A DNA stretch of 64,000 bases from Enterovibrio qingdaonensis (GCF_028683135.1 NZ_JAJUBB010000006.1:186001-250000), one strand, 5' to 3'; shown: positions 24,225 through 34,529, counted from the first letter of the stretch. Notes: a model not told the origin generated them from the sequence alone. Numbers and translations: made by a program.

Positions 24225-25244
24225 ATGCGAATTCTGGGCATCGAAACATCGTGCGACGAGACCGGCGTTGCGATTTATGATGATGAAAAAGGGCTACTGG
24301 CTCATCAGCTATATAGCCAGGTAAAGCTGCATGCTGACTACGGTGGCGTGGTTCCAGAGCTGGCATCTCGCGATCACGTGAAAAAGACCATCCCGCTGAT
24401 CAAAGCGACGTTGGCAGAAGCGAACCTGACACCGGCTGATTTAGACGGCGTGGCATACACGGCGGGCCCGGGTCTGGTCGGTGCGCTGCTCGTTGGTGCA
24501 ACCATTGGTCGCAGCTTGGCGTATGCGTGGAACTTGCCTGCCGTGGCGGTTCACCATATGGAAGGCCACTTGCTGGCCCCAATGCTGGAAGACAACCCAC
24601 CACCGTTCCCGTTTATCGCGGTATTGGTATCGGGCGGTCACACCATGCTGGTTGAAGTAAAAGGCATTGGTGAATACAAAATTCTGGGTGAGTCCATTGA
24701 TGACGCCGCTGGCGAAGCGTTTGATAAAACAGCGAAGTTGATGGGCTTGGATTACCCGGGCGGTCCCTTGTTGTCGAAATTGGCAGAAAAAGGTGACAGC
24801 AGCCGCTTTACCTTCCCGCGTCCAATGACCACGGTACCGGGGTTGGATATGAGCTTTTCTGGCCTGAAGACGTTCACGGCAAACACCATTGCAGCGAACG
24901 GTAATGACGACCAAACTCGTGCGGATATTGCCCGTGCATTTGAAGATGCTGTGGTTGATACCTTGGTGATCAAGTGTAAGCGTGCGTTGAAGCAAAGCCA
25001 CATGAAGCGCATCGTGATTGCTGGTGGCGTGAGTGCTAACCGTCATTTACGTGCCAAGTTGGAAGAGCTGGCCAAATCAATGGGTGGAGAAGTGTACTAC
25101 CCGCGTACTGAGTTCTGTACGGATAACGGTGCCATGATTGCTTATGCAGGCATGCAGCGTTTGAAGAATGGCGAGCACAATGATTTGGGCGTAAAAGCGT
25201 TCCCACGCTGGCCGATTGATACGTTAAAACCTATCACGGAATAA
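24225..25244 (+). CDS. tsaD: tRNA threonylcarbamoyladenosine synthase subunit TsaD
   Basis: 339 residues, ASKHA fold. It opens [19 protein letters not shown]. The metal-binding HHMEGH has His111 and His115, and VSGGHT and [10 protein letters not shown] are the nucleotide-site loops. With TsaB and TsaE it transfers threonylcarbamoyl to A37 of ANN-decoding tRNAs. Divergent from rpsU, as in E. coli. A clean terminator follows. Confidence 0.97.
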   Translation: MRILGIETSCDETGVAIYDDEKGLLAHQLYSQVKLHADYGGVVPELASRDHVKKTIPLIKATLAEANLTPADLDGVAYTAGPGLVGALLVGATIGRSLAYAWNLPAVAVHHMEGHLLAPMLEDNPPPFPFIAVLVSGGHTMLVEVKGIGEYKILGESIDDAAGEAFDKTAKLMGLDYPGGPLLSKLAEKGDSSRFTFPRPMTTVPGLDMSFSGLKTFTANTIAANGNDDQTRADIARAFEDAVVDTLVIKCKRALKQSHMKRIVIAGGVSANRHLRAKLEELAKSMGGEVYYPRTEFCTDNGAMIAYAGMQRLKNGEHNDLGVKAFPRWPIDTLKPITE

Positions 25245-25266
25245 CGTAAGCAGTCTTACGAAAGAG

Positions 25267-25290
25267 AAAAGAGGCGATTTCGCCTCTTTT
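25267..25290 (+). terminator. tsaD terminator
   Basis: AAAAGAGGCG-ATTT-CGCCTCTTTT stem followed by a T-rich run, 23 bases after the stop. Confidence 0.85.
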
Positions 25291-25364
25291 TGTGTTTTTG
25301 GATACCCATCTTTTCAATGCGGCTACGGGGATCATCTGGGGGCATTACGCTTTTCGATACCGCG

Positions 25365-26015
25365 TTAGCTTTCCTGCTCTTCTCTTTTTTCTCTTTTTTC
25401 TCTTTGTTCTCGGTCGTCGCGCTTTTTCTTCTTGTTCCAAATCTTTTGCTCAGTGCCGTTGATGAGTCTTTTAATGTTGTCTTGATGTCGGAAAATGATA
25501 AGACACGACAGCATGGCGACGGGCATAGTGAACTGTGGCTTAACAAACCAAGTAAAAAGCGGCGCAAACAATGCGGCAAGAATGGCCCCGACAGACGAGT
25601 AGCCTGTGACTAACAATGCCAACAGCCACGTGCCTAACATCATTCCCATCAGGTCTAAACCGATAGGGGCAATGGCACCGAGTGCGGTTGCGACGCCTTT
25701 ACCGCCACGGAAATGAAAGAAGATAGGGTAAATATGCCCCAAACAGGCGGCGATGCCGATAAGCCCAAGCAGGAAGGGGTTAATGCCAAGCAAGTAGCTG
25801 GCCCACACGGGAATGGTGCCTTTAAGGACATCGCAAAGCAGGACTAAGGCAGCGGCCAGTCGTCCACCGAGACGAAAAACGTTAGTGGCTCCCGGGTTAC
25901 CTGAACCTTGCTCTCGCGGATCGGGCAGGCCGTAAATTCGACAAATAAGGACAGCACTGGAGATCGAGCCCAGAAGGTAGGCAATTACAATCATCAGCAT
26001 TCCAAGTGCAGTCAT
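25365..26015 (-). CDS. plsY: Glycerol-3-phosphate acyltransferase PlsY with charged tail
   Basis: 216 residues. Five or so membrane helices carry the conserved loops [12 protein letters not shown] (about 36-47) and [13 protein letters not shown]. PlsY moves the acyl group from acyl-phosphate to glycerol-3-phosphate at the inner membrane. After the last helix the last 25 residues are unusually charged ([19 protein letters not shown]), encoded by a purine-rich repetitive tract, longer than in most PlsY. Lies between tsaD and folB, as in other gammaproteobacteria. Confidence 0.95.
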   Translation of the reverse strand: MTALGMLMIVIAYLLGSISSAVLICRIYGLPDPREQGSGNPGATNVFRLGGRLAAALVLLCDVLKGTIPVWASYLLGINPFLLGLIGIAACLGHIYPIFFHFRGGKGVATALGAIAPIGLDLMGMMLGTWLLALLVTGYSSVGAILAALFAPLFTWFVKPQFTMPVAMLSCLIIFRHQDNIKRLINGTEQKIWNKKKKRDDREQREKREKREEQES

Positions 26016-26200
26016 TTAGTCATCCAATGTGAACATTCGCTAGGGCGACGAGAACTTGCTATAGTTCGCGCACCAGACACAAAGTCTTCAATTTATAAGG
26101 GATACTTTGTTTCTTTAACGCAAAATTAATGCGTTAGTTCAACGATGTTACGTGCTTTTGCGCTTAATGGGTATCCGACCTCTGAATTTTTTGAGTGAAC

Positions 26201-26554
26201 ATGGATTTAGTATTTATTGAACAGCTCGAAGTGATCACGACCATCGGTGTGTATGACTGGGAGCAGCAGATCAAACAAAAGCTAGTGTTTGATATCGAAA
26301 TGGCGCATGACAACAAGCCTGCAGCCGCAAGTGATGATGTCGCGTTCGCGTTGGATTATTCCGCCGTCAGTGGTGCAATCATCGATTTGGTCGAAAACGG
26401 TCGATTCTTGTTGGTTGAGCGCGTTGCAGAAGACATTGCGACGTTGATCCAAAGTCAGTTTTCCGTGCCATGGGTACGCGTGAAAGTGAGCAAGCCCGGT
26501 GCCGTGCCGCATGCACGTACCGTCGGTGTTGTGATTGAGCGAGGTACACGGTGA
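26201..26554 (+). CDS. folB: Dihydroneopterin aldolase FolB
   Basis: 117 residues from ATG at 26201, which gives MDLVFIEQLEVITTIGVYDWE, matching the E. coli start; a GTG two codons earlier is less likely. ALVERVAEDIA-type and VSKPGAVPHARTVGV segments are conserved. It converts 7,8-dihydroneopterin to 6-hydroxymethyl-dihydropterin plus glycolaldehyde in folate synthesis. Its stop overlaps the folK GTG start, so the two are translationally coupled. Confidence 0.95.
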   Translation: MDLVFIEQLEVITTIGVYDWEQQIKQKLVFDIEMAHDNKPAAASDDVAFALDYSAVSGAIIDLVENGRFLLVERVAEDIATLIQSQFSVPWVRVKVSKPGAVPHARTVGVVIERGTR

Positions 26555-27036
26555 CACAAGTTCTGGTGAGTGTAGGGTCGAATATCGAACGTGAACACCA
26601 CATCCGCGAAGGGATTGCGGCGTTAAAAGAGCTTGATCAAAATTGTCGTATCTCACGCATTTTTGAAGCTGAACCGGTTGGGTTTGAAGGGCCAAATTTT
26701 TATAATTTGGTGGTAGAACTTCATACTGACCTCAGTTTGAAAGGCATCATGGATGCGTTACGCCAAATCGAATCTCGATGGGGACGAGAGCGTGATGCAA
26801 TTAAGTTTCGCGACCGTACCTTGGATATCGATTTACTGACCTACGGTGAATTAAGTCAGTCGGAAGGACCAACCTTGCCACGTAAAGACGTGTATAAATT
26901 CGCGTTTACTTTGTGGCCGTTGGCGGAGCTTTGCCCTGAGCAATGTATTCCGGGTGACACCCAAACCTACAAGCAGGCTTGGGAGGCGTTCAGTGAAGAA
27001 CAACCTCTATGGCCCGTCACAGACTTCTCTTTTTAA
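26551..27036 (+). CDS. folK: HPPK pyrophosphokinase FolK
   Basis: 161 residues from a GTG overlapping the folB stop (GTGA). VSVGSNIEREHHIREGI, EAEPVGFEGPNFYN and RWGRERDAIKFRDRTLDIDL carry the substrate and two-Asp metal sites (DIDL). It pyrophosphorylates hydroxymethyl-dihydropterin, the step after FolB; here the two enzymes are adjacent, unlike in E. coli. Confidence 0.96.
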   Translation: MTQVLVSVGSNIEREHHIREGIAALKELDQNCRISRIFEAEPVGFEGPNFYNLVVELHTDLSLKGIMDALRQIESRWGRERDAIKFRDRTLDIDLLTYGELSQSEGPTLPRKDVYKFAFTLWPLAELCPEQCIPGDTQTYKQAWEAFSEEQPLWPVTDFSF

Positions 27037-27058
27037 CCTTTATAAGTGAATAACAACA

Positions 27059-27862
27059 ATGAGTATGTTTGAAGCCTTTGCGCTGGCTTTGATTCAGGGA
27101 TTAACGGAATTTTTACCTGTTTCCAGCTCTGCACACCTCATCCTCCCGTCTGAAATCCTCGGTTGGCAAGATCAGGGACTCGCATTTGATGTGGCGGTGC
27201 ATGTGGGCACCTTGTTAGCGGTTGTGCTCTATTTCCGTAAGGAAGTGACGCAATTACTTGGCGCATTCTTTCGCTCGATTTTCAAAGGCGAACGATCTGC
27301 AGATGCTACCTTGGCATGGATGATTGCGCTGGCAACCATTCCTGCCTGTATTTTCGGCCTGTTCATGAAGGACATCATCGAAATCTATCTGCGCTCGGCG
27401 TGGGTGATTGCGGCGACCTGTATCATCTTCGGTCTGTTGCTGTGGTGGGTGGATGTGAACGCCAAGTGCGAGATTGATGAATACAAGACCACGCCAAAAA
27501 TGGCACTGTGGATTGGTATTGCACAGGCACTGGCAATGATCCCGGGTACGTCTCGTTCCGGTGCGACCATGACCATGGCACTTTACTTGGGTTACACCCG
27601 AGAGGCTGCTGCGCGCTTTTCATTCCTGATGTCGATTCCTATCATTGTGCTGGCAGGTTCTTACCTTGGCCTTGGTCTGGTACAAAGTGATGCACCAGTG
27701 ATGTGGGGACCTATCCTGACAGGTGTGGTGGTTTCTTTTATTAGTGCATATATCTGTATTCACTGGTTCCTGAAGCTTGTCACGACCATGGGAATGAAGC
27801 CGTTTGTCATTTATCGCATTTTGCTGGGTGTCGGTTTGGCGGCGTTCCTTGCCACGCGCTAA
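27059..27862 (+). CDS. uppP: Undecaprenyl-diphosphatase UppP (BacA)
   Basis: 267 residues with about eight membrane helices. The active-site loops are [15 protein letters not shown] near residue 15 and [16 protein letters not shown] near 160. It recycles the C55 lipid carrier for peptidoglycan synthesis at the inner membrane. 22 bases after folK, likely same transcript; bidirectional terminator follows. Confidence 0.97.
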   Translation: MSMFEAFALALIQGLTEFLPVSSSAHLILPSEILGWQDQGLAFDVAVHVGTLLAVVLYFRKEVTQLLGAFFRSIFKGERSADATLAWMIALATIPACIFGLFMKDIIEIYLRSAWVIAATCIIFGLLLWWVDVNAKCEIDEYKTTPKMALWIGIAQALAMIPGTSRSGATMTMALYLGYTREAAARFSFLMSIPIIVLAGSYLGLGLVQSDAPVMWGPILTGVVVSFISAYICIHWFLKLVTTMGMKPFVIYRILLGVGLAAFLATR

Positions 27863-27885
27863 GCGGTGAATCGCTCAGACAAAAC

Positions 27886-27916
27886 AAAAAACGCTGCCGA
27901 ATGGGCAGCGTTTTTT
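27886..27916. terminator. Bidirectional terminator uppP/cca
   Basis: AAAAAACGCTGCC-gaatg-GGCAGCGTTTTTT, with A/T runs that serve both convergent genes. Confidence 0.92.
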
Positions 27917-27932
27917 TTCGTCTGGAATTTGT

Positions 27933-29174
27933 TTACTCAGGTTTGTGGGGCCTTTCGATAGCGAGAAAGGCTTTTACTGCTTCAATACGTCGGTTGGTTA
28001 ACTCGTCTCGTATTGCAGGGCCTTTGAAGCCTTCTGCGACAATGGGTTTCACATCGACACGGTTTGCCGCATCAAACGCCCCTAGAAGCCACTGCGCCTG
28101 CGGGTATTCACGCGCTTCAAACCCTGTGCGCCCTTGGTGGTCAGCCTGACTGGCAAGGGCCAGTTGCGGCACTTTTTCAGGCTTTCGCCAGCAATCATTG
28201 CGGTCAAACATCTTCACAAAGGTGGCAGCTTTTAGTTCGCCTGCGTTGTGCACGTTGGTGTGCTCAGCACAAACCAACAACGCGGCATCACGGTAAGCAT
28301 TCGGCACACGAATGCGCTCGCACAGAGCTTTGATGGGCTTTAACCCTAGCTTGGTGTGCAGCTTGTGGCTCGGCCATTCTGATTCTGGCGTGAGGCCTTT
28401 GCCTAAATCGTGCACTTGCGCGGCGAAACGGATAACAGGGTCATCAGTCAGTGCTGTTGCTTGCTTGGCGACCATCAGGGTGTGAATGCCAGTATCAATT
28501 TCCGGATGCCATTGCTCGGGTTGCGGCACACCGAACAGACAGTCAATCTCAGGCAGTACAACTGCCAGTGCGCCGCAGTCTCTCAACACCTGAAGGAACA
28601 CCTCAGGGTGTTGATAGGTGAGCGATTTTTCCCACTCTTTCCAGACACGCTCAGCAGTGAGCGAAGCCAGTTCGCCGCTTTCTGCAATCTCTCGCATTAG
28701 GGTGAGTGTTTCTGGTGCGACCGTAAATCCTAGATGGGCGAAGCGCGCAGCAAATCGGGCAACCCGCAACACACGCAAAGGGTCTTCGACAAACGCGGGA
28801 GACACATGGCGAAGGAGGCGATTTTTGAGGTCAGCTTGACCGTGGTAAGGGTCAATCAGAATACCGTCTTTGGCTTCAGCGATGGCATTGACGGTTAGAT
28901 CCCGTCTTTGCAGATCTTCTTCCAGTGTCACATCTGGGGTGAAGTCGCACACAAACCCTGTGTAGCCTTTACCTGACTTACGTTCGGTGCGGGCAAGGGC
29001 ATATTCTTCATGGGTTTTCGGGTGCAAGAAGACCGGAAAATCTGACCCCACTTGCTGATAACCCGCCGCTAGCATGCCATCGATATCCGCGCCGACCACG
29101 ACCCAGTCTCTGTCTTTTACGTCCAGTCCGAGCAATTTGTCCCTGACTGCACCGCCAACAAGATAACTATTCAC
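27933..29174 (-). CDS. cca: tRNA CCA-nucleotidyltransferase with HD domain
   Basis: 413 residues. [11 protein letters not shown] and the metal pair Asp21-x-Asp23 start the class II polymerase-beta-like head; [10 protein letters not shown] is the neck. An HD domain ([14 protein letters not shown]) follows near 255. This is the gammaproteobacterial form with added phosphatase/phosphodiesterase activity. It adds or repairs the 3' CCA of tRNAs. It is convergent with uppP. Confidence 0.97.
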   Translation of the reverse strand: MNSYLVGGAVRDKLLGLDVKDRDWVVVGADIDGMLAAGYQQVGSDFPVFLHPKTHEEYALARTERKSGKGYTGFVCDFTPDVTLEEDLQRRDLTVNAIAEAKDGILIDPYHGQADLKNRLLRHVSPAFVEDPLRVLRVARFAARFAHLGFTVAPETLTLMREIAESGELASLTAERVWKEWEKSLTYQHPEVFLQVLRDCGALAVVLPEIDCLFGVPQPEQWHPEIDTGIHTLMVAKQATALTDDPVIRFAAQVHDLGKGLTPESEWPSHKLHTKLGLKPIKALCERIRVPNAYRDAALLVCAEHTNVHNAGELKAATFVKMFDRNDCWRKPEKVPQLALASQADHQGRTGFEAREYPQAQWLLGAFDAANRVDVKPIVAEGFKGPAIRDELTNRRIEAVKAFLAIERPHKPE

Positions 29175-29211
29175 AATTCAATCCAATAGATGAACGATAA
29201 TGGAAGTATGA

Positions 29212-29250
29212 TATACCCAAATACTCAGAATATGCAGAATTCAGGTATCA
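29212..29250. repeat. TATACCCAA-type interspersed repeat, partial copy
   Basis: Starts TATACCCAAATACTCAG and contains TGCAGAATTCAGGTA, sharing the left arm and central part with the fuller copy at 45451. The right arm is degenerate. Located between cca and the secretion gene. Confidence 0.5.
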
Positions 29251-29379
29251 GGGGCTTAGCATCACTGCCCCAATGGTGCGAACCTACACCCGAAGTGGGT
29301 GTCACAGCTTTACAAGCAATTATCGCCAAGATACGGTGACGGATCGGCGATCAGGGATTAAGGACTTAGAGAACTCCCC

Positions 29380-31671
29380 ATGTATCAAGACTTCTTCAGG
29401 CTAACAGAATCACCGTTTGCGATTGTGCCAAACCCCAAGTTCTACTTTTTGAGTGAGCGGCACAAAGAAGCATTGAGCCACGTATTATCAGGCATTGAAG
29501 ACGGTGGTGGTCTGGCACTTCTTACCGGAGAAGTCGGGACAGGCAAAACCACGACCATGAAAGCGTTGCGTGAAAGGCTGCCTACCCGTAGCCAAGTGGC
29601 GACGATTTTAAACCCGAGCCTTTCCGTACTTGAGTTAATGCAGACGCTGTGTGATGAGTTGTGCATTTCGTACCAGCCAGAAGATGGCTTTAAAGTGCTG
29701 AATGATGCGATAACAGAGCGGCTTTACTTCAATGATGTCGGCGGCATTCAGACGGTACTGCTTGTGGATGAAGCGCAGCATCTTATGCCTGATGTGCTGG
29801 AGCAGTTACGCCTGCTTACGAATATCGAAACGGCTAATCGAAAGCTGCTCAAAGTTATCCTTATCGGTCAGCCTGAGCTGCAACAATTGCTACGCCAGCC
29901 CCAACTTCGTCAGTTAGCCCAGCGTATTACGGGTCGTTACCACTTGATGCCTTTGGTCACCGAAGAAGTGCGCCAATACATTCTGCACCGACTCAGTTGT
30001 GCGGGAAGATTAGACAAGCTGTTCGATGATGGCGCAATCAAAGTGATTGCACGTGAAACGGGCGGTGTTCCGCGTTTGATCAACCTTGTCTGCGATCAGT
30101 CGCTTAAGCTTGCTTATCGCGCTTCCAAGCAAACCGTGTCGTCAAAGACTGCGACTCAGGCGTGTAAAGAGGCACTCGAGTGGCAGGATATGGCAAAACC
30201 TCAAGCCAGCGGCGGGCGTTATTGGCCTTATTACGTTGGTGCGATTGGGGGGGCAGCCCTGCTTGCTGTCGCCATTCGTATTGGATTGAGCGACAAAGAG
30301 CCTGAGCTTATTGTACAAACACCCACGCCTCAGCCTCAGACAGTGGTAGAGGTGATCGCACCGCCTGCACAGCCAACGGTTGCGGTTGAACCTGATACAG
30401 CGCAGCCTGCACCAACTCTCACTGTTGCTGCCCCTCAGTTGCCTGAGACAGTGTCATTCTCCTCTTTAGTCAATGCAAGTCTCAGTGCCGGCTCGGCCAT
30501 GCAATCGCTTTACAAGCTTTGGGGCTTTGATGCAGATGTGCTTGCAGCAAGCTGTTCGACACAAGTGCGTGGTGATCTTGCTTGCTACAAAAGCAAGTTA
30601 CCCTATGACCAATTGATTACCATTAACCGCCCGGCGGTCTTGGCCATGAATGGCCCAGAAGGGAAGAGCTGGTTTACCTTGATGACAGGGAAGGGTAACG
30701 GACAAGTTGAATTGCTGTCTGGCGATCAGCGTGTATTGGTGAGTGACACCTTCTTGAAGCAGCACTGGAGTGGTGAAGCCTTGATCCTATGGCGACCACC
30801 ATTGGGTAACAGTGCGGCCATCAAATCCGGCCAACGCGGTGAGCGAGTACGTTGGTTAGATCAGCGTTTGAATCTGGTGCTGGGTAGTACGGATCCAGTG
30901 TCGAATCGCTTTGGAGCATCGCAACGTTCGAAGGTACGTGAATTTCAACGTGCCAATGGCTTAGATGCGGACGGTATTCCAGGACCAATTACCTTTATGG
31001 TGTTGGACTCCGTGTTAGAGATGCCCGGCCCATTGCTAGCAAACAGCATTGAGGCGACGGCGGCGGAGCGTGCACGGATTCGCCAAGGGAGCATTGTACC
31101 TTTGCCCGACACGGATATGTTCACCTTGGCATTGAAGCCACTTCCTGCCGTAATATTTGACGATGTTGCCGAAGATATCGTCGCAGAAGATGTCGTTATA
31201 AGGCCAGAGCCAGCAGCAGAGGTTGTTACTTTGTCAGCAGGGGCAACGCCAAATACGGAGCAGGCGAAAAGTCGTTCTGAGGGATTGGAAGAACTGACAC
31301 TCGACGATTTGGACTTGTCTGTGTTGTCTCCAGAGCTGGCAATGAAAGTCGAATCTGCCATGAATGCCGATAAGTCTCGTTCGTTGGATGCAAAAATGGA
31401 GCGAGCGCAATCGGGAGCGAATGTGGTAGCGAATGTGGTAGCGATAGCCGATATTCCGTCAGACATGCTGAATCGATTACCGAAGCTGGACTTCCAAACA
31501 CACATCTATGCATCAAACGAGAACTCTCGTTGGGTGAAGGTGAATGGCGTGGATGCGCGAGAAGGGGAGTTTGTTGCGGATGGGGTGCTGCTTCGGGGCA
31601 TTGAACCGCAGCAAGTGGTGGTGCAGTTTGAAAATGCACTGATTGCCATCCCTGCGCTGACAACCTGGTAG
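29380..31671 (+). CDS. gspA: GspA-GspB fusion: AAA ATPase, PG-binding and GspB domains
   Basis: 763 residues. An ExeA-type ATPase (1-270) has Walker A GEVGTGKT (50-57) and Walker B LLVDEAQ (Asp130-Glu131). A single TM spans about 283-303, followed by a Pro-rich linker (310-355). A peptidoglycan-binding domain follows at about 485-545 (SKVREFQRANGLDADGIPG). An acidic low-complexity stretch precedes a C-terminal GspB-like domain (about 690-763, HIYASNENSRWVKVNG). In Aeromonas and vibrios GspA and GspB insert the type II secretin through peptidoglycan; here both are in one chain. A 12-base tandem duplication (NVVANVVA) sits near 31420. Confidence 0.9.
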   Translation: MYQDFFRLTESPFAIVPNPKFYFLSERHKEALSHVLSGIEDGGGLALLTGEVGTGKTTTMKALRERLPTRSQVATILNPSLSVLELMQTLCDELCISYQPEDGFKVLNDAITERLYFNDVGGIQTVLLVDEAQHLMPDVLEQLRLLTNIETANRKLLKVILIGQPELQQLLRQPQLRQLAQRITGRYHLMPLVTEEVRQYILHRLSCAGRLDKLFDDGAIKVIARETGGVPRLINLVCDQSLKLAYRASKQTVSSKTATQACKEALEWQDMAKPQASGGRYWPYYVGAIGGAALLAVAIRIGLSDKEPELIVQTPTPQPQTVVEVIAPPAQPTVAVEPDTAQPAPTLTVAAPQLPETVSFSSLVNASLSAGSAMQSLYKLWGFDADVLAASCSTQVRGDLACYKSKLPYDQLITINRPAVLAMNGPEGKSWFTLMTGKGNGQVELLSGDQRVLVSDTFLKQHWSGEALILWRPPLGNSAAIKSGQRGERVRWLDQRLNLVLGSTDPVSNRFGASQRSKVREFQRANGLDADGIPGPITFMVLDSVLEMPGPLLANSIEATAAERARIRQGSIVPLPDTDMFTLALKPLPAVIFDDVAEDIVAEDVVIRPEPAAEVVTLSAGATPNTEQAKSRSEGLEELTLDDLDLSVLSPELAMKVESAMNADKSRSLDAKMERAQSGANVVANVVAIADIPSDMLNRLPKLDFQTHIYASNENSRWVKVNGVDAREGEFVADGVLLRGIEPQQVVVQFENALIAIPALTTW

Positions 31672-31715
31672 TCGATTACCAGATGACAGGTAAGAGAAAA
31701 GAGATAACAGATAAA

Positions 31716-31741
31716 AAGAAAGCCGCTATCGCGGCTTTCTT
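31716..31741. terminator. Bidirectional terminator
   Basis: AAGAAAGCCGC-TATC-GCGGCTTTCTT between the convergent gspA and ygiM-like genes, with T/A tracts on each side. Confidence 0.88.
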
Positions 31742-31757
31742 ATTGCAAGCTTAACGC

Positions 31758-32372
31758 TTACGCCCAACCATTATTGCGCTTTTTACGGCGTGGAATAAGG
31801 TGCGGCAGGACCAGACCAAACAGCAGACCGCCACCGGCAACCATGCCGCCGTACATGAAGTAACGCATCAGCAGGTCATCTTTTTGAGTGTCGATACGTG
31901 CACGTAGCTCACGGATCTCAGCTTGCGCGTCGATCAGCTTCTGGTTCAATTCACTGGTGTGTGATTCCAGCTCTTTTACCTGTGCATTGCGCTGATCCAA
32001 AGACTCAATCAAACCTTTGGTTTGTGCTTCGGCATCGCCTTGCGCGCTAGACAGCGCAGTCTTCACTTGTTTCAGCTCTTCTTCCAGTGCTGGTACACGC
32101 GTTTTCAGACCTGGCTGGTTAGTCACGAATTTGGTTTCAACCCAACCTTTGCGGCCGCGCTCATCAAGGACTTGGGTATATCCAGCATTCTTGTTGCTAT
32201 CTACCACTGTCACTTTTGCGCCCGCATCGACACTACCAATAATGCGGAATTGGGTGCCCGGACCTGAATGCATGTAAGTGAAAAGCTCATCAGAGATGTA
32301 ATTGTCCTGCGCATTCGCAGCAGGTGCAGCAAGCACCATCAAAACAGCTAGGGCAGAAAAAAGTCGCTTCAC
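31758..32372 (-). CDS. ygiM: TIGR04211-type SH3 domain protein (YgiM-like)
   Basis: 204 residues. Signal peptide 1-21 (ANA before QDNY) leads to a bacterial SH3 domain (about 25-90). A coiled coil follows (about 95-165; EELKQVKTALSSAQG, then LNQKLIDAQAEIRELRARI), then one TM helix (about 170-192) and a basic tail RRKKRNN. It is anchored in the inner membrane with the SH3 and coil in the periplasm; in E. coli it neighbours cca. The exact cell-envelope role is unknown. Confidence 0.93.
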   Translation of the reverse strand: MKRLFSALAVLMVLAAPAANAQDNYISDELFTYMHSGPGTQFRIIGSVDAGAKVTVVDSNKNAGYTQVLDERGRKGWVETKFVTNQPGLKTRVPALEEELKQVKTALSSAQGDAEAQTKGLIESLDQRNAQVKELESHTSELNQKLIDAQAEIRELRARIDTQKDDLLMRYFMYGGMVAGGGLLFGLVLPHLIPRRKKRNNGWA

Positions 32373-32449
32373 GGATTATTCCTTTGGTTGGTCGTGAGAA
32401 TATTTTTTTAGGTAACAAATACTAAAAAATTTTGGGGTTCAGGTACAAC

Positions 32450-32474
32450 AAAAGGGAGGCAAAACCTCCCTTTT
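32450..32474 (-). terminator. pit terminator
   Basis: AAAAGGGAGG-caaaa-CCTCCCTTTT stem downstream of the pit stop, with TTTTGTTG following on the minus strand. Confidence 0.8.
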
Positions 32475-32524
32475 TTGACCAAAGGCTGACATCACTGCAC
32501 GAAAACGTGACGGAAATGCCTTTC

Positions 32525-33790
32525 TTACGCCCCGAATACCGCTTTCATCACGTAGAAGAAGATGACTGCTAGCAATGCACCCGCAGGTAGCGTGACCACC
32601 CAAGAGGCCACAATGTTACGCACCACACCAAGGTTAAGTGCGCCGATACCACGAGCAAAACCTACACCCAGAACCGCACCAACAAGCGTTTGTGTGGTTG
32701 AGATTGGCAGGCCAGTACCTGATGCCAGTACAACGGTAGAAGCGGTCGCCAACTGCGCAGCAAAACCACGGCTAGGTGTTAGCTCGGTAATACCGGTACC
32801 AACGGTAGCCATTACTTTGTGACCCAGTGTCGCCAGACCAACAACGATACCGATACCACCCAGTGGCAAGATCCACCAAGCAATGGTGCTCTTCTCTGCA
32901 ACGGCACCCATGTGCTCAACGGTTGAAACAATCGCTGACAATGGACCAATCGCATTCGCAACGTCGTTAGAGCCGTGTGCAAATGCCATCGCACAGGCGG
33001 TGACAACCATCAGCAAGCTGAATACACGCTCAACACCTTGGTAGCCGTTTTCACTGGCAGTATCGTCTTTGTACTTGCGGCTGATATAGACATAACCGAA
33101 TGCCATAACCAGAGCAGAAATAACGACAGATACCATGAATGCTTCACCTGTTGTCAGGTGTAGGCCCACGTGTTTCAAGCCCTTCTTAATGGTTACCATC
33201 GCGATAATCATTGCAGTTAGGAACATGTAAACAGGGACAAAACGTTTGGCGTTAACCAATGGCTTGTCGGTATCAAAGATGAGTCGCTGGGCACTCACGA
33301 AGATAACGTAGGCGAAAATACCTGAAATCAAAGGCGTGACAATCCAACTACCCACGATGCCCTGAACAGAGCTCCAGTCAACCGCTTCAGTACCGACGGA
33401 TACACAAGCAAAACCGATGATCGCACCGATGATGGAGTGCGTGGTAGATACCGGCCAACCCATGAAAGAGGCCAACAATAACCATGAACCCGCAGCCAGC
33501 AGTGCTGACATCATGCCGTAGACCAGAATTTCTGGTTGATGGGCATAGAGTGACGTTTCAATCACACCTTTTCGAATGGTGTCTGTCACTTCACCGCCGG
33601 CCAAATAGGCACCGGCAAATTCAAAAATCATCGCAATGATGATTGCTTGTTTAACGGTCAGGGCTTTTGACCCTACGGACGTGCCCATCGCATTGGCAAC
33701 GTCATTTGCGCCAATACCAATAGCCATCATGAAACCAAAAGCAGCCGCCACCAGAATAATAATGGTGCCGTAATTCGCTAGGATTTCCAT
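32525..33790 (-). CDS. pit: Inorganic phosphate transporter, PiT family
   Basis: 421 residues, about ten membrane helices. The two inverted PiT signatures are present: IGANDVANAMGTSVGSKAL near the N-terminus and HGSNDVANAIGPLSAIV near 275. It is a low-affinity ion-coupled phosphate symporter in the inner membrane. It follows the DUF47 gene by 58 bases and is almost surely co-transcribed with it, the usual pairing in which the PhoU-like partner modulates Pit. Confidence 0.95.
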   Translation of the reverse strand: MEILANYGTIIILVAAAFGFMMAIGIGANDVANAMGTSVGSKALTVKQAIIIAMIFEFAGAYLAGGEVTDTIRKGVIETSLYAHQPEILVYGMMSALLAAGSWLLLASFMGWPVSTTHSIIGAIIGFACVSVGTEAVDWSSVQGIVGSWIVTPLISGIFAYVIFVSAQRLIFDTDKPLVNAKRFVPVYMFLTAMIIAMVTIKKGLKHVGLHLTTGEAFMVSVVISALVMAFGYVYISRKYKDDTASENGYQGVERVFSLLMVVTACAMAFAHGSNDVANAIGPLSAIVSTVEHMGAVAEKSTIAWWILPLGGIGIVVGLATLGHKVMATVGTGITELTPSRGFAAQLATASTVVLASGTGLPISTTQTLVGAVLGVGFARGIGALNLGVVRNIVASWVVTLPAGALLAVIFFYVMKAVFGA

Positions 33791-33848
33791 TGTGTTACCT
33801 TGTTTGTTTTGTTAGAGCCGTAGCACATTAATTATTCGTGCTTAAACA

Positions 33849-34529
33849 CTAAGAACGAGACAGCATTAGTTCTAGTCGAGAACCAACACGTTGTGCCTGA
33901 TCAGCGATTGCGCCGACCCATTCCAGGATTTTGTACAGGAACATCACATCGACCGGACTGTATTGGTCTTCGATAGACATGAGTTTCTGACGCAATTGGA
34001 TTTGCATTGAATCAGTATCGTCTTCAATGGTATCCAGCTGGTGGATCATTTCTTCAACCAGCGTGACTTCTCGTCCTTTAAAGCCAGTTTCTAACAGTTC
34101 ATCCAATTCACTGATGACACGTCGTGCTTGATCAGCAGCATCAAGGCAACGCAGCACATAGGCAACGAAATCGACGTATAGGAGGGCGGGAACTTGGAGT
34201 TTGCGGCCAATGACGCGGCCAGCAATGTCTTTTGCCAGGTTGGCAAGTTTGTCTTGTTGTGTGAGGAGGTCGAGCATGTCAGTGCGATCGACTGGAAGGA
34301 AGAGACCGCGTGGGAGTTTGAGGCGAATTTCGCGTTTCAGCGTATCCGCTTCTTTCTCTAGCGTTGAGATCTCATGGCGCAATTCTTCCGCACGCTCCCA
34401 ATCCCCTTTTTCACAAGCTTCGAAGAAGGGAACCAACAGCGCGCAACAGTCGTTTACGCGACTCACATGTCTTTGCAAAGGTTTTAGAGGGCTCTTTGCA
34501 AATAGCCCAACAATTGTATTTACTGGCAT
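33849..34529 (-). CDS. DUF47/PhoU-like regulator of Pit (TIGR00153)
   Basis: 226 residues, all helical. It opens PVNTIVGLFAKSPLKPLQRHV, and EADTLKREIRLKLPRGLFLPVDRTD contains the metal-binding E/D-x3-D-type pattern of PhoU folds. First gene of the two-gene operon with pit. It probably acts on the cytoplasmic face of the transporter. Family call firm; regulation of Pit known from relatives. Confidence 0.93.
   Translation of the reverse strand: MPVNTIVGLFAKSPLKPLQRHVSRVNDCCALLVPFFEACEKGDWERAEELRHEISTLEKEADTLKREIRLKLPRGLFLPVDRTDMLDLLTQQDKLANLAKDIAGRVIGRKLQVPALLYVDFVAYVLRCLDAADQARRVISELDELLETGFKGREVTLVEEMIHQLDTIEDDTDSMQIQLRQKLMSIEDQYSPVDVMFLYKILEWVGAIADQAQRVGSRLELMLSRS

Noticed and set aside
24441-25046. 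Long antisense open frame within tsaD
   Set aside because: Shadow of tsaD: the sense strand encodes a full conserved protein, and the antisense translation is His/Arg-rich without motif.
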